A stretch of DNA of 56,856 nt from Pedosphaera parvula Ellin514. GTDB taxonomy: Bacteria > Verrucomicrobiota > Verrucomicrobiia > Limisphaerales > Pedosphaeraceae. This document shows, piece after piece, positions 8,170 through 17,130 of this stretch. Numbering within the stretch: position 1 is the first letter of the stretch; every line of letters starts with the position of its first letter. Location of the stretch: the NCBI RefSeq assembly GCF_000172555.1, contig NZ_ABOX02000050.1, forward strand, positions 1 through 56,856, read 5' to 3'. The notes beneath the pieces are model-generated. The model saw nothing but the letters and a program-made list of their open reading frames with translations, searched no databases and was not told where the DNA came from. Made by a program: the position numbers and the translations under genes.

Positions 8170-10353
8170 TTATGGGCTGACAATCTGGAAGAACTTGCTC
8201 CCAGTCACCGCGTTGGTAGAGACATACGAGCCGGCAGCACCGGTTGCATAAGTCGTGGCAACACGGGTATAAGGCCCGGCCACATTGGCGGACTGCAGCA
8301 CGCTATACACATAGCCAGGTTGTGTCACCCAGCTCAAAACGTTATTGGTACCGCTCTGGGCATCCGTCACGCCGATGGCTGCAGGTGTGTTCGTCACGAT
8401 GTCTTCCAGGCGGGTCGCCAATAATTCGTAACCTGCACTACGATCTGAGGCCGTGGCAGTCAGGAAGTAACTCATTGGTCCGGTCACCGTCCAGGCAAAC
8501 GTCGGTATCGGCTGGCCAATGATGTTTCCCACGCGGGAATCAACACGAAACACACCCGTTTCACCTGCGGCGTTAGTAATGGTATAATTAACACCACTCG
8601 CAAATGTGCCGTTGGTGAACCCAGCCGGGAAATACACATTGGTGTAGGTCACAACCGCGCATTCATACAACCGAACCGCATTGGAAATGCCACCGTAAGC
8701 CACTGAATTCGTAAAGCTGAATGGCAGCACTACACTGGTAATCGGGTGGCCACTGCTATTGGTTACCACGATATGGGATGGATCAGACGCGCTCAGGTTC
8801 ATTTCCAACAAGCTGTTGAACTGACCCAACGGGCCGGTCACCGTAACGCTGTCTCCAGCCTGGGGAATTGTGGTGCCGTTTCCAGCAAAGAAAACCGCAA
8901 TACCGCCAGTGCCGTCTTGAATAAAGAATTCAGAATTGCCTGGGGTGGTCATGTTGGTATACGAGGTCACTGTTCCAGTCACGGTGTAAAGCGCCGTGGT
9001 GTTGGTCGGGAGATAGAACGTGCCATCCACCAGTGTATGCAGGTAACCAATGGTCACCACCGGAGCTCCAATGGCAGCAAGCGTCGCACTGGCACTATGT
9101 GTGGTGCCATACGGATTGGTAATATCCACCTTGTAAGTGCCTGTCGTGCCATTGTTGGTATTCACATTGAGAATACTCAGCGTCGCATCCGTCGCACCAC
9201 CGATGGGGCTGTTGTTATACAACCATTGATAAGTAATCGGCTGCGCGCCATTTGCGTTCACCGAGAAATTCGCCGTCTGACCATAATAGACCGTCAGGTT
9301 GGTTGGCTGCTGGCTGATCACTGGAGGGATCGGATTATTGTTCGCGGAAATGTAAGCCGCCGCGCTGGTCACGGACAGGCCAGTGGTGGGATTACTCACT
9401 ACGACGGTGTAAAAACCGCTATCAGTCAAAGCCAGACTCGAAATGGTGAAGGTATTCGCGTTGCCGGCAGGATTGGAAATATTTACCCCACCCTTCTGCC
9501 ATTGATAATTCAATCCCGCCAACCCTTGCCCATTAGCCACCACGGACAACGTCGCCGGGTTGCCAGTAAAGTTGGTCACGTTCTTCGGCTGATACAGGAT
9601 TACAGGAGCAACCGGTGTCAGGCTCCAAACATTCGTTGCGGCCTCATCAAAGGTGGTCGCCGTAGCTAGATTACTCACGGAACAAAAGAAATTCCCAAAA
9701 CTGGAAGCTTGCCGAAAACCAAAGGATTGGAGATAAACTTGTGTCTTCACAGGGTCTCCCGTGGAAACTGATGTATCACTGAAAGAAAGTGGATTAACCC
9801 ACAGTTGGGCATAACTGTCTGCCGTGTTATAAGAAACCACCACCTGATAATCTGTGTTGGTCGCCAAATCGATTGGAAAAATCTGATTGGGAGCATTCGA
9901 CGAAGCGGACACACCGATCCGGTAGGTTCCAGGCAACGCTGTAAAATTAGTGCTGTTTGGCCCTGGCGTACCGGTCAATGCAAATATCCTTCCATAGAAA
10001 GTACTGCTCCCATTCTCGAAGTGAGCAAAATAACCACCGGCGGCGTTAGGCAGGCTGGTTACATTAACTGTGAAACTGGCAAAAATTACTGTGGTATTGG
10101 TGTAAGGATCAGACAAGTTTCTATGCACATCGTCTGAGCGACTGATTGGCACTCCCCCCGTCGCAGATACTTCCAACTTATGGTTGTTTACCAGGGAGTC
10201 ATTTCCCGATCCATTTTGCCTGATCCAGACTCCAGCAGAATTGGTGGTGATGCCACCGTCGGGATAATTGAACCCTTCATTCCATATAAGATCGGCTTTC
10301 ACTGCCCCTATGGTTAGGGCGGATAATAACACCGCAGACAGGATTTTTTTCAT
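8170..10353 (-). CDS. secreted protein with Ig-like and OB-like domains
   Basis: A 727-residue exported protein. Signal peptide MKKILSAVLLSALTIGAVKA, cut near residue 20. Residues 21-240 form a beta-rich, lectin- or jelly-roll-like domain (WNEGFNYPDGG start). Two Ig-like domains follow (about 250-335 and 343-428) with YQWQKGG...DSGFYTVVVSN and YQWLYNN...TGTYKVDITN. Residues about 440-640 contain YTVTGTVTSY...EFFIQDGTGGIAVFF...GDSVTVTGPLG, the pattern of OB-fold nucleic-acid/nuclease-associated domains found in extracellular proteins. The last 70 residues form a C-terminal beta module. No nuclease active site follows the OB-like part. The function is probably surface adhesion or matrix; it heads the cassette that includes the pseudopilin at 7148. 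Confidence 0.83.
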   Translation of the reverse strand: MKKILSAVLLSALTIGAVKADLIWNEGFNYPDGGITTNSAGVWIRQNGSGNDSLVNNHKLEVSATGGVPISRSDDVHRNLSDPYTNTTVIFASFTVNVTSLPNAAGGYFAHFENGSSTFYGRIFALTGTPGPNSTNFTALPGTYRIGVSASSNAPNQIFPIDLATNTDYQVVVSYNTADSYAQLWVNPLSFSDTSVSTGDPVKTQVYLQSFGFRQASSFGNFFCSVSNLATATTFDEAATNVWSLTPVAPVILYQPKNVTNFTGNPATLSVVANGQGLAGLNYQWQKGGVNISNPAGNANTFTISSLALTDSGFYTVVVSNPTTGLSVTSAAAYISANNNPIPPVISQQPTNLTVYYGQTANFSVNANGAQPITYQWLYNNSPIGGATDATLSILNVNTNNGTTGTYKVDITNPYGTTHSASATLAAIGAPVVTIGYLHTLVDGTFYLPTNTTALYTVTGTVTSYTNMTTPGNSEFFIQDGTGGIAVFFAGNGTTIPQAGDSVTVTGPLGQFNSLLEMNLSASDPSHIVVTNSSGHPITSVVLPFSFTNSVAYGGISNAVRLYECAVVTYTNVYFPAGFTNGTFASGVNYTITNAAGETGVFRVDSRVGNIIGQPIPTFAWTVTGPMSYFLTATASDRSAGYELLATRLEDIVTNTPAAIGVTDAQSGTNNVLSWVTQPGYVYSVLQSANVAGPYTRVATTYATGAAGSYVSTNAVTGSKFFQIVSP

Positions 10354-10865
10354 GGTTTTAGTTCTTTGAGTTAAGCCACACTACACAATGCCTTCATATG
10401 ACAATTCACCCCTCGGAATTGCCAGCACTGTTTTTTGTCGACTTTTCTAAGCGTGAGTCAGACTAGACACTCAGTCATTATTTACAAGCGATTCATTGTT
10501 AAACTTATTCACAGTTTGGTTACGCTTGTGTGACACGCTTGATCCTGTAGCCGTCGATAGGATAAAGAACCCAAAACCTGTCGCATTCATCGTTGGGGAT
10601 AACAATAAGCAGGTAGTGTTCCATCACGAAATAAGTGTTTATAAACGATCACAAGAGATTACAAGTGAGCATCTTGCAACTCCTAGTTTTGAGTGCAGGA
10701 TGGCCACACCAGCTGTCGTATTTTAACCAGACTGTTCAATCTGGCAAACCCGCAATTACCTCCCACGCAGCAAAAAGACTATTACGTGTAAGTATAATTT
10801 GATTGCTTCTCTCCTTTCCGTAAACGATAATGCTGCGTTAGTAAGCTCAGTCGGTTCACTCTCAA
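10354..10865. other. divergent intergenic region
   Basis: About 510 bases separate the Ig/OB protein gene (leftward) from the propeller-protein operon (rightward), so promoters for both must lie here. The region is AT-richer than its neighbours. I could not pick a convincing -35/-10 pair. A 76-codon frame at 10496-10726 has no recognisable features and is not called. No repeat or RNA was recognised. Confidence 0.5.
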
Positions 10866-11972
10866 ATGAGTGCGGTGCATTATATCGCCTTCTTATGGCT
10901 TTTGGCAGGCTCGGCTCTCCAGGCGGCTGAGGCTTGGCCCATGTTCCGCGGCTCTCCCGCTCTTCTCGGCGTCAGTAATTCCAAACTCTCGGATAAACCT
11001 ACTCTCCTCTGGTCCTTTAAAACCGGCGGCCCCGTGAAATCTTCCGCGGCCATCCTCGACGCTCATGTCTTCGTCGGCTCGCATGATAGTAATGCCTATT
11101 GCCTGAGCCTTACTGACGGCAAAAAGCTTTGGTCCTACACAACCGCCGATTCAGTTGACTCCTCTCCCCTGGTGCTGAACGGCAAAGTCTTCATCGGTTC
11201 CGTCGATGGCTTCCTCTACGCACTTGATGCCAAAGATGGCCATCTCCTCTGGAAATACAAAACCGACGATAAAATCCTTGGCTCGCCCAATTACTACAAA
11301 TCCGGTGATGCTACCTGGATACTCATCGGCAGTTACGATTTCAAACTTCACTGCGTCGATGCCAATACCGGCAAGGCCGTTTGGAACTTCGAATGCAGCA
11401 ACTACATTAACGGCACACCCGCAATCGCCGATGGCCAAACTGCTTTTGGCGGCTGTGATGGCCTTCTGCATGTCATCGGTTTGAAAGACGGCAAGCAAAT
11501 CAAGGAGATCGAGGCCGGCGCCTACGTGGCCGCCTCCATCGCCCTCGACAAAAACCGTGCCTACTTCGGCCATTTCGAAAATGAATTCGTCTGCATCGAT
11601 ATTCCCCAGGGCAAACGCATCTGGACATTTCATAATCGCGACTTCGCCTATTTCTCCTCGCCTGCCGTGCTCACTGACCGCGTCCTGTTTGGTGGTCGCG
11701 ATAAACAACTCCATTGTGTGAAGCGCGACGATGGCACCAAACTCTGGTCGTTTGCCACACGCGGCAAAGTTGATAGTTCCCCCGTCGCGTGCGGCAACAA
11801 AGTCATAGTCGGCTCTGACGACGGCCGCCTTTACATGGTATCTTTAGACGAGGGCAAGGAGCTTTGGTCCTACGACATCGGCCAGGCCATCGACAGTTCG
11901 CCCGCTGTCGCTGATGGAAAAATTGTAATCGGTTCCGATGACGGCAGCGTTTATTGCTTCGGAACAAAATAA
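10866..11972 (+). CDS. PQQ-type beta-propeller protein (BamB-like)
   Basis: A 368-residue secreted or periplasmic propeller. A signal peptide ends near LQAAEA (residues about 15-23). It then carries seven or eight blades with the PQQ-like repeat pattern D-(A/G)-x-(D/T)-G-K-x-L-W-x-(Y/F), for example LTDGKKLWSY, AKDGHLLWKY, ANTGKAVWNF and LDEGKELWSY, with the inter-blade SSPAVADGKIVIGSDDG motif. No quinoprotein dehydrogenase active-site residues or cofactor-binding rings are evident, so it is probably a structural or binding propeller. It heads a plus-strand operon; the radical SAM gene starts 10 bases after its stop. Its role in that operon is unknown. Confidence 0.85.
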   Translation: MSAVHYIAFLWLLAGSALQAAEAWPMFRGSPALLGVSNSKLSDKPTLLWSFKTGGPVKSSAAILDAHVFVGSHDSNAYCLSLTDGKKLWSYTTADSVDSSPLVLNGKVFIGSVDGFLYALDAKDGHLLWKYKTDDKILGSPNYYKSGDATWILIGSYDFKLHCVDANTGKAVWNFECSNYINGTPAIADGQTAFGGCDGLLHVIGLKDGKQIKEIEAGAYVAASIALDKNRAYFGHFENEFVCIDIPQGKRIWTFHNRDFAYFSSPAVLTDRVLFGGRDKQLHCVKRDDGTKLWSFATRGKVDSSPVACGNKVIVGSDDGRLYMVSLDEGKELWSYDIGQAIDSSPAVADGKIVIGSDDGSVYCFGTK

Positions 11973-11982
11973 AAGAATTTAC

Positions 11983-13329
11983 ATGAGCACCACCACCCAA
12001 ATTCCACCGACGCCGACCGCCCCGCCCATCGAAAAGCAAACCACGGTCGGCAATTATTTCGTTTCCAATTATCCGCCCTTCTCATTCTGGAAACAGGACG
12101 CCGTCGGCGAGCTCTTCTCCGCGCTGGAACGCCCGCCCAAGCTCGGAAACCCGCTCGGCATTTATCTCCACATCCCGTTTTGCCGCAAGCGTTGTCACTT
12201 TTGTTACTTCCGCGTTTACACCGACAAGGACTCCGCCTCGATTCGCAACTACATCGAAGCCACGCTCAAAGAATTCGCCATTTACGCCACCAAACCGGCG
12301 ATCAAAGGTCGCAAGCCGAACTTCATTTATTTCGGCGGCGGCACTCCTTCCTATCTCTCCGTCGATCAATTGAAGCATCTCACCGATGGCATGAAAGCAC
12401 TTCTGCCTTGGGATGAAGTGGAGGAAGTCGCCTTTGAAGCGGAACCTGGCACACTCACTGATCATAAGCTCAAGGCCATCCGGGACATGGGTGTCACCCG
12501 CCTGAGTCTCGGCGTGGAAAATTTCGACGATCACATCCTCGAGATCAACGGCCGCGCGCATCACAGTAAGGAAATTGCCCGCGCCTACAGCTACGCCCGT
12601 TCACTCGGTTTCCCGCAGATTAATATCGATCTCATCGCCGGCATGGTCGAGGAAACAGATGCCAACTGGCGCGAGAACGTCCGCAAAACCATCGAAATGG
12701 CTCCCGACAGCGTGACCATTTACGAAATGGAAATCCCCTATAACACCACCATTTATAAACAGATGAAGGCGGAAGGCAAACTCGTCGCCCCGGTGGCTGA
12801 TTGGGAAACCAAACGTCGCTGGGTCCATTACGCCTTCGCTGAACTTGAAAAGGTTGGTTACACCGTCACCAGCGCCTACACCGCCATCAGAAATCCTGAG
12901 CGCACCAAATTCGTCTATCGCGATCGCCTCTGGGCTGGCGCCGATTTGCTCTCGCTCGGCGTTGCCTCCTTCGGTCACATCAACGGCACGCATTATCAAA
13001 ATCATCACGATTTCGATCCGTACGTCGCCCGTGTGAATCAGGGCGAACTTCCCGTTTACCGCGCCCTGACTCCGGCTGACGACGAACGCTACATCCGTGA
13101 ATTTATTTTACAGCTCAAGCTCGGCCATGTGAGCCGGAATTATTTCACCAGCAAGTTCGGCACCGACCCGTCTGAACGCTTCGCCCAACCGCTCCAGACC
13201 TTGAAGGACTGGGGTTTCCTGTCCATCGAGGGCGACCGCATATTGATTAACCGCGAAGGACTTCTGCAAGTAGATCGCTTGTTGCACGAGTTCTTCCTGC
13301 CCCAGCACCGGAACGCGAGATATGTCTGA
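11983..13329 (+). CDS. radical SAM enzyme, HemN/HemW-like (coproporphyrinogen oxidase family)
   Basis: A 448-residue radical SAM protein; the ATG at 11983 is used because an in-frame ATG at 11938 would overlap the propeller gene. The cluster motif is YLHIPFCRKRCHFC (Cys67, Cys71, Cys74), CxxxCxxC, as in HemN/HemW. Further family marks are IYFGGGTPSYL (SAM-binding GGGTP), EAEPGTL, RLSLGVENF and INIDLIAGM. The fourth Cys after the motif in true HemN (CxC) is absent, and the family's usual role in heme synthesis is not supported by the neighbours. It overlaps the chorismate-lyase-like gene by eight bases, so it probably modifies an aromatic or tetrapyrrole-unrelated substrate in this operon. The true substrate is unknown. 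Confidence 0.85.
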   Translation: MSTTTQIPPTPTAPPIEKQTTVGNYFVSNYPPFSFWKQDAVGELFSALERPPKLGNPLGIYLHIPFCRKRCHFCYFRVYTDKDSASIRNYIEATLKEFAIYATKPAIKGRKPNFIYFGGGTPSYLSVDQLKHLTDGMKALLPWDEVEEVAFEAEPGTLTDHKLKAIRDMGVTRLSLGVENFDDHILEINGRAHHSKEIARAYSYARSLGFPQINIDLIAGMVEETDANWRENVRKTIEMAPDSVTIYEMEIPYNTTIYKQMKAEGKLVAPVADWETKRRWVHYAFAELEKVGYTVTSAYTAIRNPERTKFVYRDRLWAGADLLSLGVASFGHINGTHYQNHHDFDPYVARVNQGELPVYRALTPADDERYIREFILQLKLGHVSRNYFTSKFGTDPSERFAQPLQTLKDWGFLSIEGDRILINREGLLQVDRLLHEFFLPQHRNARYV

Positions 13330-13900
13330 AAAAGCTTTTACCCTGGCCGGCACTGCTCAAGCGCTTGGAAGCTCACTGGTCCATCCGCTGGATGAATTCT
13401 ATGCGCAAGCTGGCCAGCCATTGCCTCCGCTCAACCAGGTTCAAGGCTCCAAAGTTCCCGAGCCCTACAAGACCCTGCTGGTGCACCAGAATGACATGAC
13501 GCCGACCCTGGAAAAGTTCTACAACTCAAAAATTCATATCCAGGTCATCGGCCGTCGACGGAAGGAGGACGCTTACTTTCGCGAGGTGCTTCTTTTGCTG
13601 GACCGCGATGAAAAAGCCGTTGAATTCGGCGCCATTAAAATCCATCTCGACCTGTTCCCCAAGCCGGCGCAGGACGCCATCCTCGAGGAACGCCTGCCGC
13701 TCGGGCGCATCCTTGCCGATCATAAAATCTCCCACACCAGCCGTCCCAGCGCCTTCCTTCGCGTGGCTTCGGATCCATTGATCAACAATGTTCTAAAAAC
13801 CTCTGGCGCGCTGGTTCTGTTTGGCCGGCGTAATACTCTCTTTGATCCAAAGAATCGTCCCCTGGCGGAGATAGTTGAAATTCTGCCGGCGGCAAACTAA
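13322..13900 (+). CDS. chorismate lyase-like protein (UbiC/DUF98 fold)
   Basis: A 192-residue protein. The second half follows the UbiC pattern: YFREVLLLLD (Arg87), LPLGRIL (Gly128), LFGRRNTLF (Arg169/170) and PLAEIVEILP (Glu183/186). In E. coli UbiC the matching stretches are WLREILL, LGRYL, LWGRRSRL and LLTELFLP, which line the chorismate/4-hydroxybenzoate site. UbiC makes 4-hydroxybenzoate and pyruvate from chorismate. The N-terminal 50 residues have no UbiC counterpart that I recognise. The ATG overlaps the end of the radical SAM gene. I infer that it supplies an aryl acid to the neighbouring flavoenzyme, hotdog thioesterase and ligase. The assignment rests on motif reading without an alignment. 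Confidence 0.65.
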   Translation: MSEKAFTLAGTAQALGSSLVHPLDEFYAQAGQPLPPLNQVQGSKVPEPYKTLLVHQNDMTPTLEKFYNSKIHIQVIGRRRKEDAYFREVLLLLDRDEKAVEFGAIKIHLDLFPKPAQDAILEERLPLGRILADHKISHTSRPSAFLRVASDPLINNVLKTSGALVLFGRRNTLFDPKNRPLAEIVEILPAAN

Positions 13901-13929
13901 TAGGAAAACGGAACATTGGAAGTGCGTAT

Positions 13930-15204
13930 ATGAAAACTGACTACGACGTGATTGTCATTGGCGGCGGTCCAGCCGGCTCGTCCGCTGCCGCAATCCTCGC
14001 CGAGAAGGGTCACAAGGTCCTCGTCCTGGAACGGGAAAAATTTCCTCGCTACCACGTCGGCGAATCGCTTCTGCCGTTCACGTTTCACCCGCTCCAGCGA
14101 CTTGGCCTCGTCGAAAAGCTCCGCGCCTCGCAATTCGTTAAAAAGTTCAGTGTTCAATTTGTCTCCCCTTCCGGCCGCGCCTCGCAGCCGTTTTATTTCT
14201 TTAACCGTTACGATAAGGACGTGGCCCAAACCTGGCAGGTTCTCCGCTCGGAGTTTGACCAAATTGTCCTGGACCACGCCCGCGAAAAAGGCGCGCACGT
14301 CATTGAAGAAATCACCGTCACAGAATTGCTCAAGGACGGCGACCGCGTCATCGGAGCCCGCACAAAAGACAAGACCGGCAAAATCACCGATTACCATGCG
14401 CCGCTGACCTTTGACTGCACCGGCAAGGAATCCTTCGCCGCCGTCCGCAACGGCTGGCGCATCAAGGACCCCATGCTCAACAAGGTTGCCGTCTGGACTT
14501 ATTACAAAGGCGCCCTGCGTGATGAAGGCATCGATGCTGGCGCCACCACGGTCGCGTTCGTACCGGAAAAGGGCTGGTTCTGGTACATCCCCCAGCACAA
14601 CGATATCATCAGTGTCGGCGTGGTCGCTGAAGGCAAATATCTGTCACGCGATGGCGTGCGCGATCCCGAAAAAATGTTCCTCCGCGAAGTCACTCAAAAC
14701 AAGTGGATTGAACAACATCTCGCAGTCGGAAAACAGTTCGGCCCTTATTACGTCACCAACGAATTCTCCTTTCATTCCAAATATTGCGCGACGGAAGGCC
14801 TCGTCCTGGTCGGCGACGCCTTCTGCTTCCTCGACCCGGTTTTCTCCTCCGGCCTGATGTTCGCCATGAAAAGCGGTGTTCTGGCCGCCGATTATGCTGA
14901 CGAAGCCTTGAAGGCAGCGGATTTCTCCCCGGCCCGCTTTGAAGGTTACGGTAAAACTCTTCGTGAAGGCATCGAAAACATGCGCAAGCTCGTTTACGCC
15001 TTCTACGATCCCAATTTCAGCTTCCGCAAGCTGACTGACAAATACCCCGACCTCGCAGGTGATATTACGGATTGCCTGTCTGGTGACATAAACAAGGATT
15101 TCACGAAGCTGTTCACCGCCATCAAGGAATTCGCCGAAATCCCTGAGTCTCTTCCCTATGGCCAGCCCCTCATTAAGCCAGACGCTCAAATGCAAGCTGC
15201 ATGA
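13930..15204 (+). CDS. FAD-dependent halogenase-family oxidoreductase
   Basis: A 424-residue flavoprotein. The Rossmann motif GGGPAGSSAA (residues 11-20) and FPRYHVGESLLP (38-49) mark the tryptophan-halogenase / geranylgeranyl-reductase superfamily. WFWYIP (216-221) fits the WxWxIP motif of FAD-dependent halogenases. VGDAFCFLDPVFSSG (about 287-301) is the second FAD-contact GD motif. A lysine pair in QFVKKFSVQF (71-72) falls where halogenases carry the catalytic Lys, judged from spacing to the following Phe. If active, it would add halide to, or hydroxylate, a phenolic acid; a flavin reductase would be needed in trans and none is seen. It sits after the chorismate-lyase-like gene (29 bases) in the same operon. 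Confidence 0.8.
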   Translation: MKTDYDVIVIGGGPAGSSAAAILAEKGHKVLVLEREKFPRYHVGESLLPFTFHPLQRLGLVEKLRASQFVKKFSVQFVSPSGRASQPFYFFNRYDKDVAQTWQVLRSEFDQIVLDHAREKGAHVIEEITVTELLKDGDRVIGARTKDKTGKITDYHAPLTFDCTGKESFAAVRNGWRIKDPMLNKVAVWTYYKGALRDEGIDAGATTVAFVPEKGWFWYIPQHNDIISVGVVAEGKYLSRDGVRDPEKMFLREVTQNKWIEQHLAVGKQFGPYYVTNEFSFHSKYCATEGLVLVGDAFCFLDPVFSSGLMFAMKSGVLAADYADEALKAADFSPARFEGYGKTLREGIENMRKLVYAFYDPNFSFRKLTDKYPDLAGDITDCLSGDINKDFTKLFTAIKEFAEIPESLPYGQPLIKPDAQMQAA

Positions 15205-15300
15205 TTCCATTGCCAATGAAAGCAGCGGCGGGATTATCCGGAGATTGGGTATTAAATTTCATGTTTATCCACGCCCATTCTTGATTAATATTTCTCCAGC

Positions 15301-16629
15301 GTGAACATCGTCCAGATAACACCCGGTGCCGGAGGGATGTATTGCGGAAATTGTTTCCGCGATAACGCCCTCGTCGCCGCGCTTCGCAAAAAGGGCCATT
15401 CGGTCCTGATGATTCCTCTCTATCTGCCGATGACGCTTGATGAGGAGGACCAAACCGAAGGCACTCGCATCTTCTTCAACGGTATCAACGTTTATCTGGA
15501 GCAAAAATCCGCCTTCTTCCGTGAAGCTCCGAATTGGCTGCATAACCTGACCGGTTCGCCCGCGCTCCTCAAACTGGCCGCCGGCAGTGCCGCCAAAACC
15601 CGCGCCGCGGATGTGGGTGATCTCACGCTGTCCATGATGCGCGGCGAAGAAGGCAACCAGGCCCGTGAAATCGAGCAGCTTATTGCTTTCCTCAAAACCC
15701 AGCCCAGACCTGACATCATTTGCCTTTCCAATGTCATGCTCATCGGCATGGTTCGACGCTTGAAGCAGGAACTCGGCATCCCAGTTGCCTGTGTGCTTCA
15801 AGGCGAGGATACCTTCCTGGATGCGTTGCCTGATTCCCATCGTAACCTCACCTGGCGCACACTCGCAGAACGCGCCCGCGAGATCGATCTCTTCATCCCG
15901 CCGACGCGCTACTTCGGCAACTTGATGAAAGAACGTCTTGGCCTGCCTGCCGATCGCGTCCGCGTCATCTCGAACGGAATTAATATCGAAGGGTTCGCCC
16001 AATCTCCCATCAGCCTTCCCAACGCCCCCGCGCCCAACCCTCCCGTCCTTGGCTACTTCGCCCGCATGTGCAAGGAAAAGGGTCTCGATGTTCTGGTGGA
16101 AGCCTTCATCATTTTGAAGGAACGCAATCGTGTTAAGAACCTCAAACTCAAAGTCGGCGGTGGCTGCGGCCCATCCGATCAACCATTCGTCAATACCCTG
16201 CGCGAACGCTTGCGCGCCAAGGTATTTTTAAACGACGTCGAATTTCATCCCAATGTCACACGCGAGGAAAAACTCTCCTTCTTCAGTTCCCTCTCAGTAT
16301 TTTCCGTCCCCGCTCTCTATGGCGAAGCCTTCGGCCTCTATGTGATCGAAGCCCTCGCTAGCGGCGTCCCGGTGGTGCAGCCCAATCATGCCGCTTTCCC
16401 TGAACTCGTTGAACTCTCGGGCGGCGGCCTGATTTGCGAACCGCGCAGCCCCAAAGCCCTGGCTGACTCACTTGAGCAACTTTTGTTGAATCCCGATCAA
16501 GCCCGCGCCCTGGGTGCCGCCGGTCGGAAATCCGTTCAGGAACGTTTCACAGCTGAACAAATGGCAGTCGAAACCTTGCTGGCATTTCAGGATGTTACCA
16601 GCCGCGAAAAAGCTCAACCGCACGCTTGA
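15301..16629 (+). CDS. GT4-family glycosyltransferase
   Basis: A 442-residue GT-B fold enzyme starting at GTG. The N-terminus NIVQITPGAGGMYCGN has the glycine-rich loop that follows beta-1. The C-terminal half has VRVISNGIN, GYFARMCKEKGLD and EAFGLYVIEALASGVPVV, the E-x7-E nucleotide-sugar binding motif of GT4. GT4 enzymes transfer a sugar from NDP-sugar with retention. No membrane segment is evident, so it acts in the cytosol. It lies 96 bases after the halogenase-like gene and 41 before the thioesterase gene. I infer that it could glycosylate the small molecule made by this operon, but a role in envelope glycan synthesis is equally possible. Confidence 0.85.
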   Translation: MNIVQITPGAGGMYCGNCFRDNALVAALRKKGHSVLMIPLYLPMTLDEEDQTEGTRIFFNGINVYLEQKSAFFREAPNWLHNLTGSPALLKLAAGSAAKTRAADVGDLTLSMMRGEEGNQAREIEQLIAFLKTQPRPDIICLSNVMLIGMVRRLKQELGIPVACVLQGEDTFLDALPDSHRNLTWRTLAERAREIDLFIPPTRYFGNLMKERLGLPADRVRVISNGINIEGFAQSPISLPNAPAPNPPVLGYFARMCKEKGLDVLVEAFIILKERNRVKNLKLKVGGGCGPSDQPFVNTLRERLRAKVFLNDVEFHPNVTREEKLSFFSSLSVFSVPALYGEAFGLYVIEALASGVPVVQPNHAAFPELVELSGGGLICEPRSPKALADSLEQLLLNPDQARALGAAGRKSVQERFTAEQMAVETLLAFQDVTSREKAQPHA

Positions 16630-16670
16630 TTTCAATCGCCAATTGAAAATAGAAATCTAAAAATCGCCAC

Positions 16671-17114
16671 ATGCCCTTCGAATTCAAAGCCGTTCGTCGC
16701 GTCGAGTTTTCCGAAACCGACATGGCCGGAATTGTTCACTTCTCCAATTTTTTCCGCTACATGGAAACTGCGGAGCACGGTTTCTTCCGCTCACTCGGCT
16801 TCTCGGTCGTGATGAACCAAACCGATCCACCGGTTGGTTGGCCGCGTGTGAATGCCGAATGCGAATACCGCCAGCCTTTGCGTTTTGAAGATGAGGTGGA
16901 AATTCATCTGCTCGTCAGTGAAAAGAAATCCAAGTCGTTGAGCTACCTGATCAAATTCCGCAAACTCAACGCCCCCACATTACCCGAAGTAGCCCGCGGC
17001 ACTCTCACTGTCGTCTGCGTGGTTAAAGGTCCCGACGGCAAAATGTCAGCCGCACATATCCCCAAGGAATTTGCGGATAAGATCGAAGTCGCTCCCTCAG
17101 AACTGCTGCTTTAA
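16671..17114 (+). CDS. hotdog-fold acyl-CoA thioesterase (4HBT family)
   Basis: A 147-residue single-domain hotdog protein. RRVEFSETDMAGIVHFSNFF (residues 9-28) is the 4-hydroxybenzoyl-CoA thioesterase signature, with the catalytic Asp at 17. The second half is a typical beta-sheet (VRAxGTLTVVCV-type). Known relatives hydrolyse 4-hydroxybenzoyl-CoA or acyl-CoA. Here it follows a chorismate-lyase-like gene, a halogenase-like gene and a glycosyltransferase gene, and it is the last clear gene of that operon. It would release an aryl acid, complementing the PaaK-like ligase at 18180. YbgC-type Tol-Pal function is another option. Confidence 0.85.
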   Translation: MPFEFKAVRRVEFSETDMAGIVHFSNFFRYMETAEHGFFRSLGFSVVMNQTDPPVGWPRVNAECEYRQPLRFEDEVEIHLLVSEKKSKSLSYLIKFRKLNAPTLPEVARGTLTVVCVVKGPDGKMSAAHIPKEFADKIEVAPSELLL

Positions 17115-17130
17115 TAAAGAAGGCCAGGGC

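Noticed and set aside
8746-9669. 307-residue plus-strand frame
   Set aside because: It is the reverse shadow of the Ig/OB-domain protein gene, with no domain, and the real gene has clear signal and Ig motifs on the minus strand.
10496-10726. 76-residue plus-strand frame in the divergent spacer
   Set aside because: No ribosome site, domain or neighbour linkage; consistent with chance.
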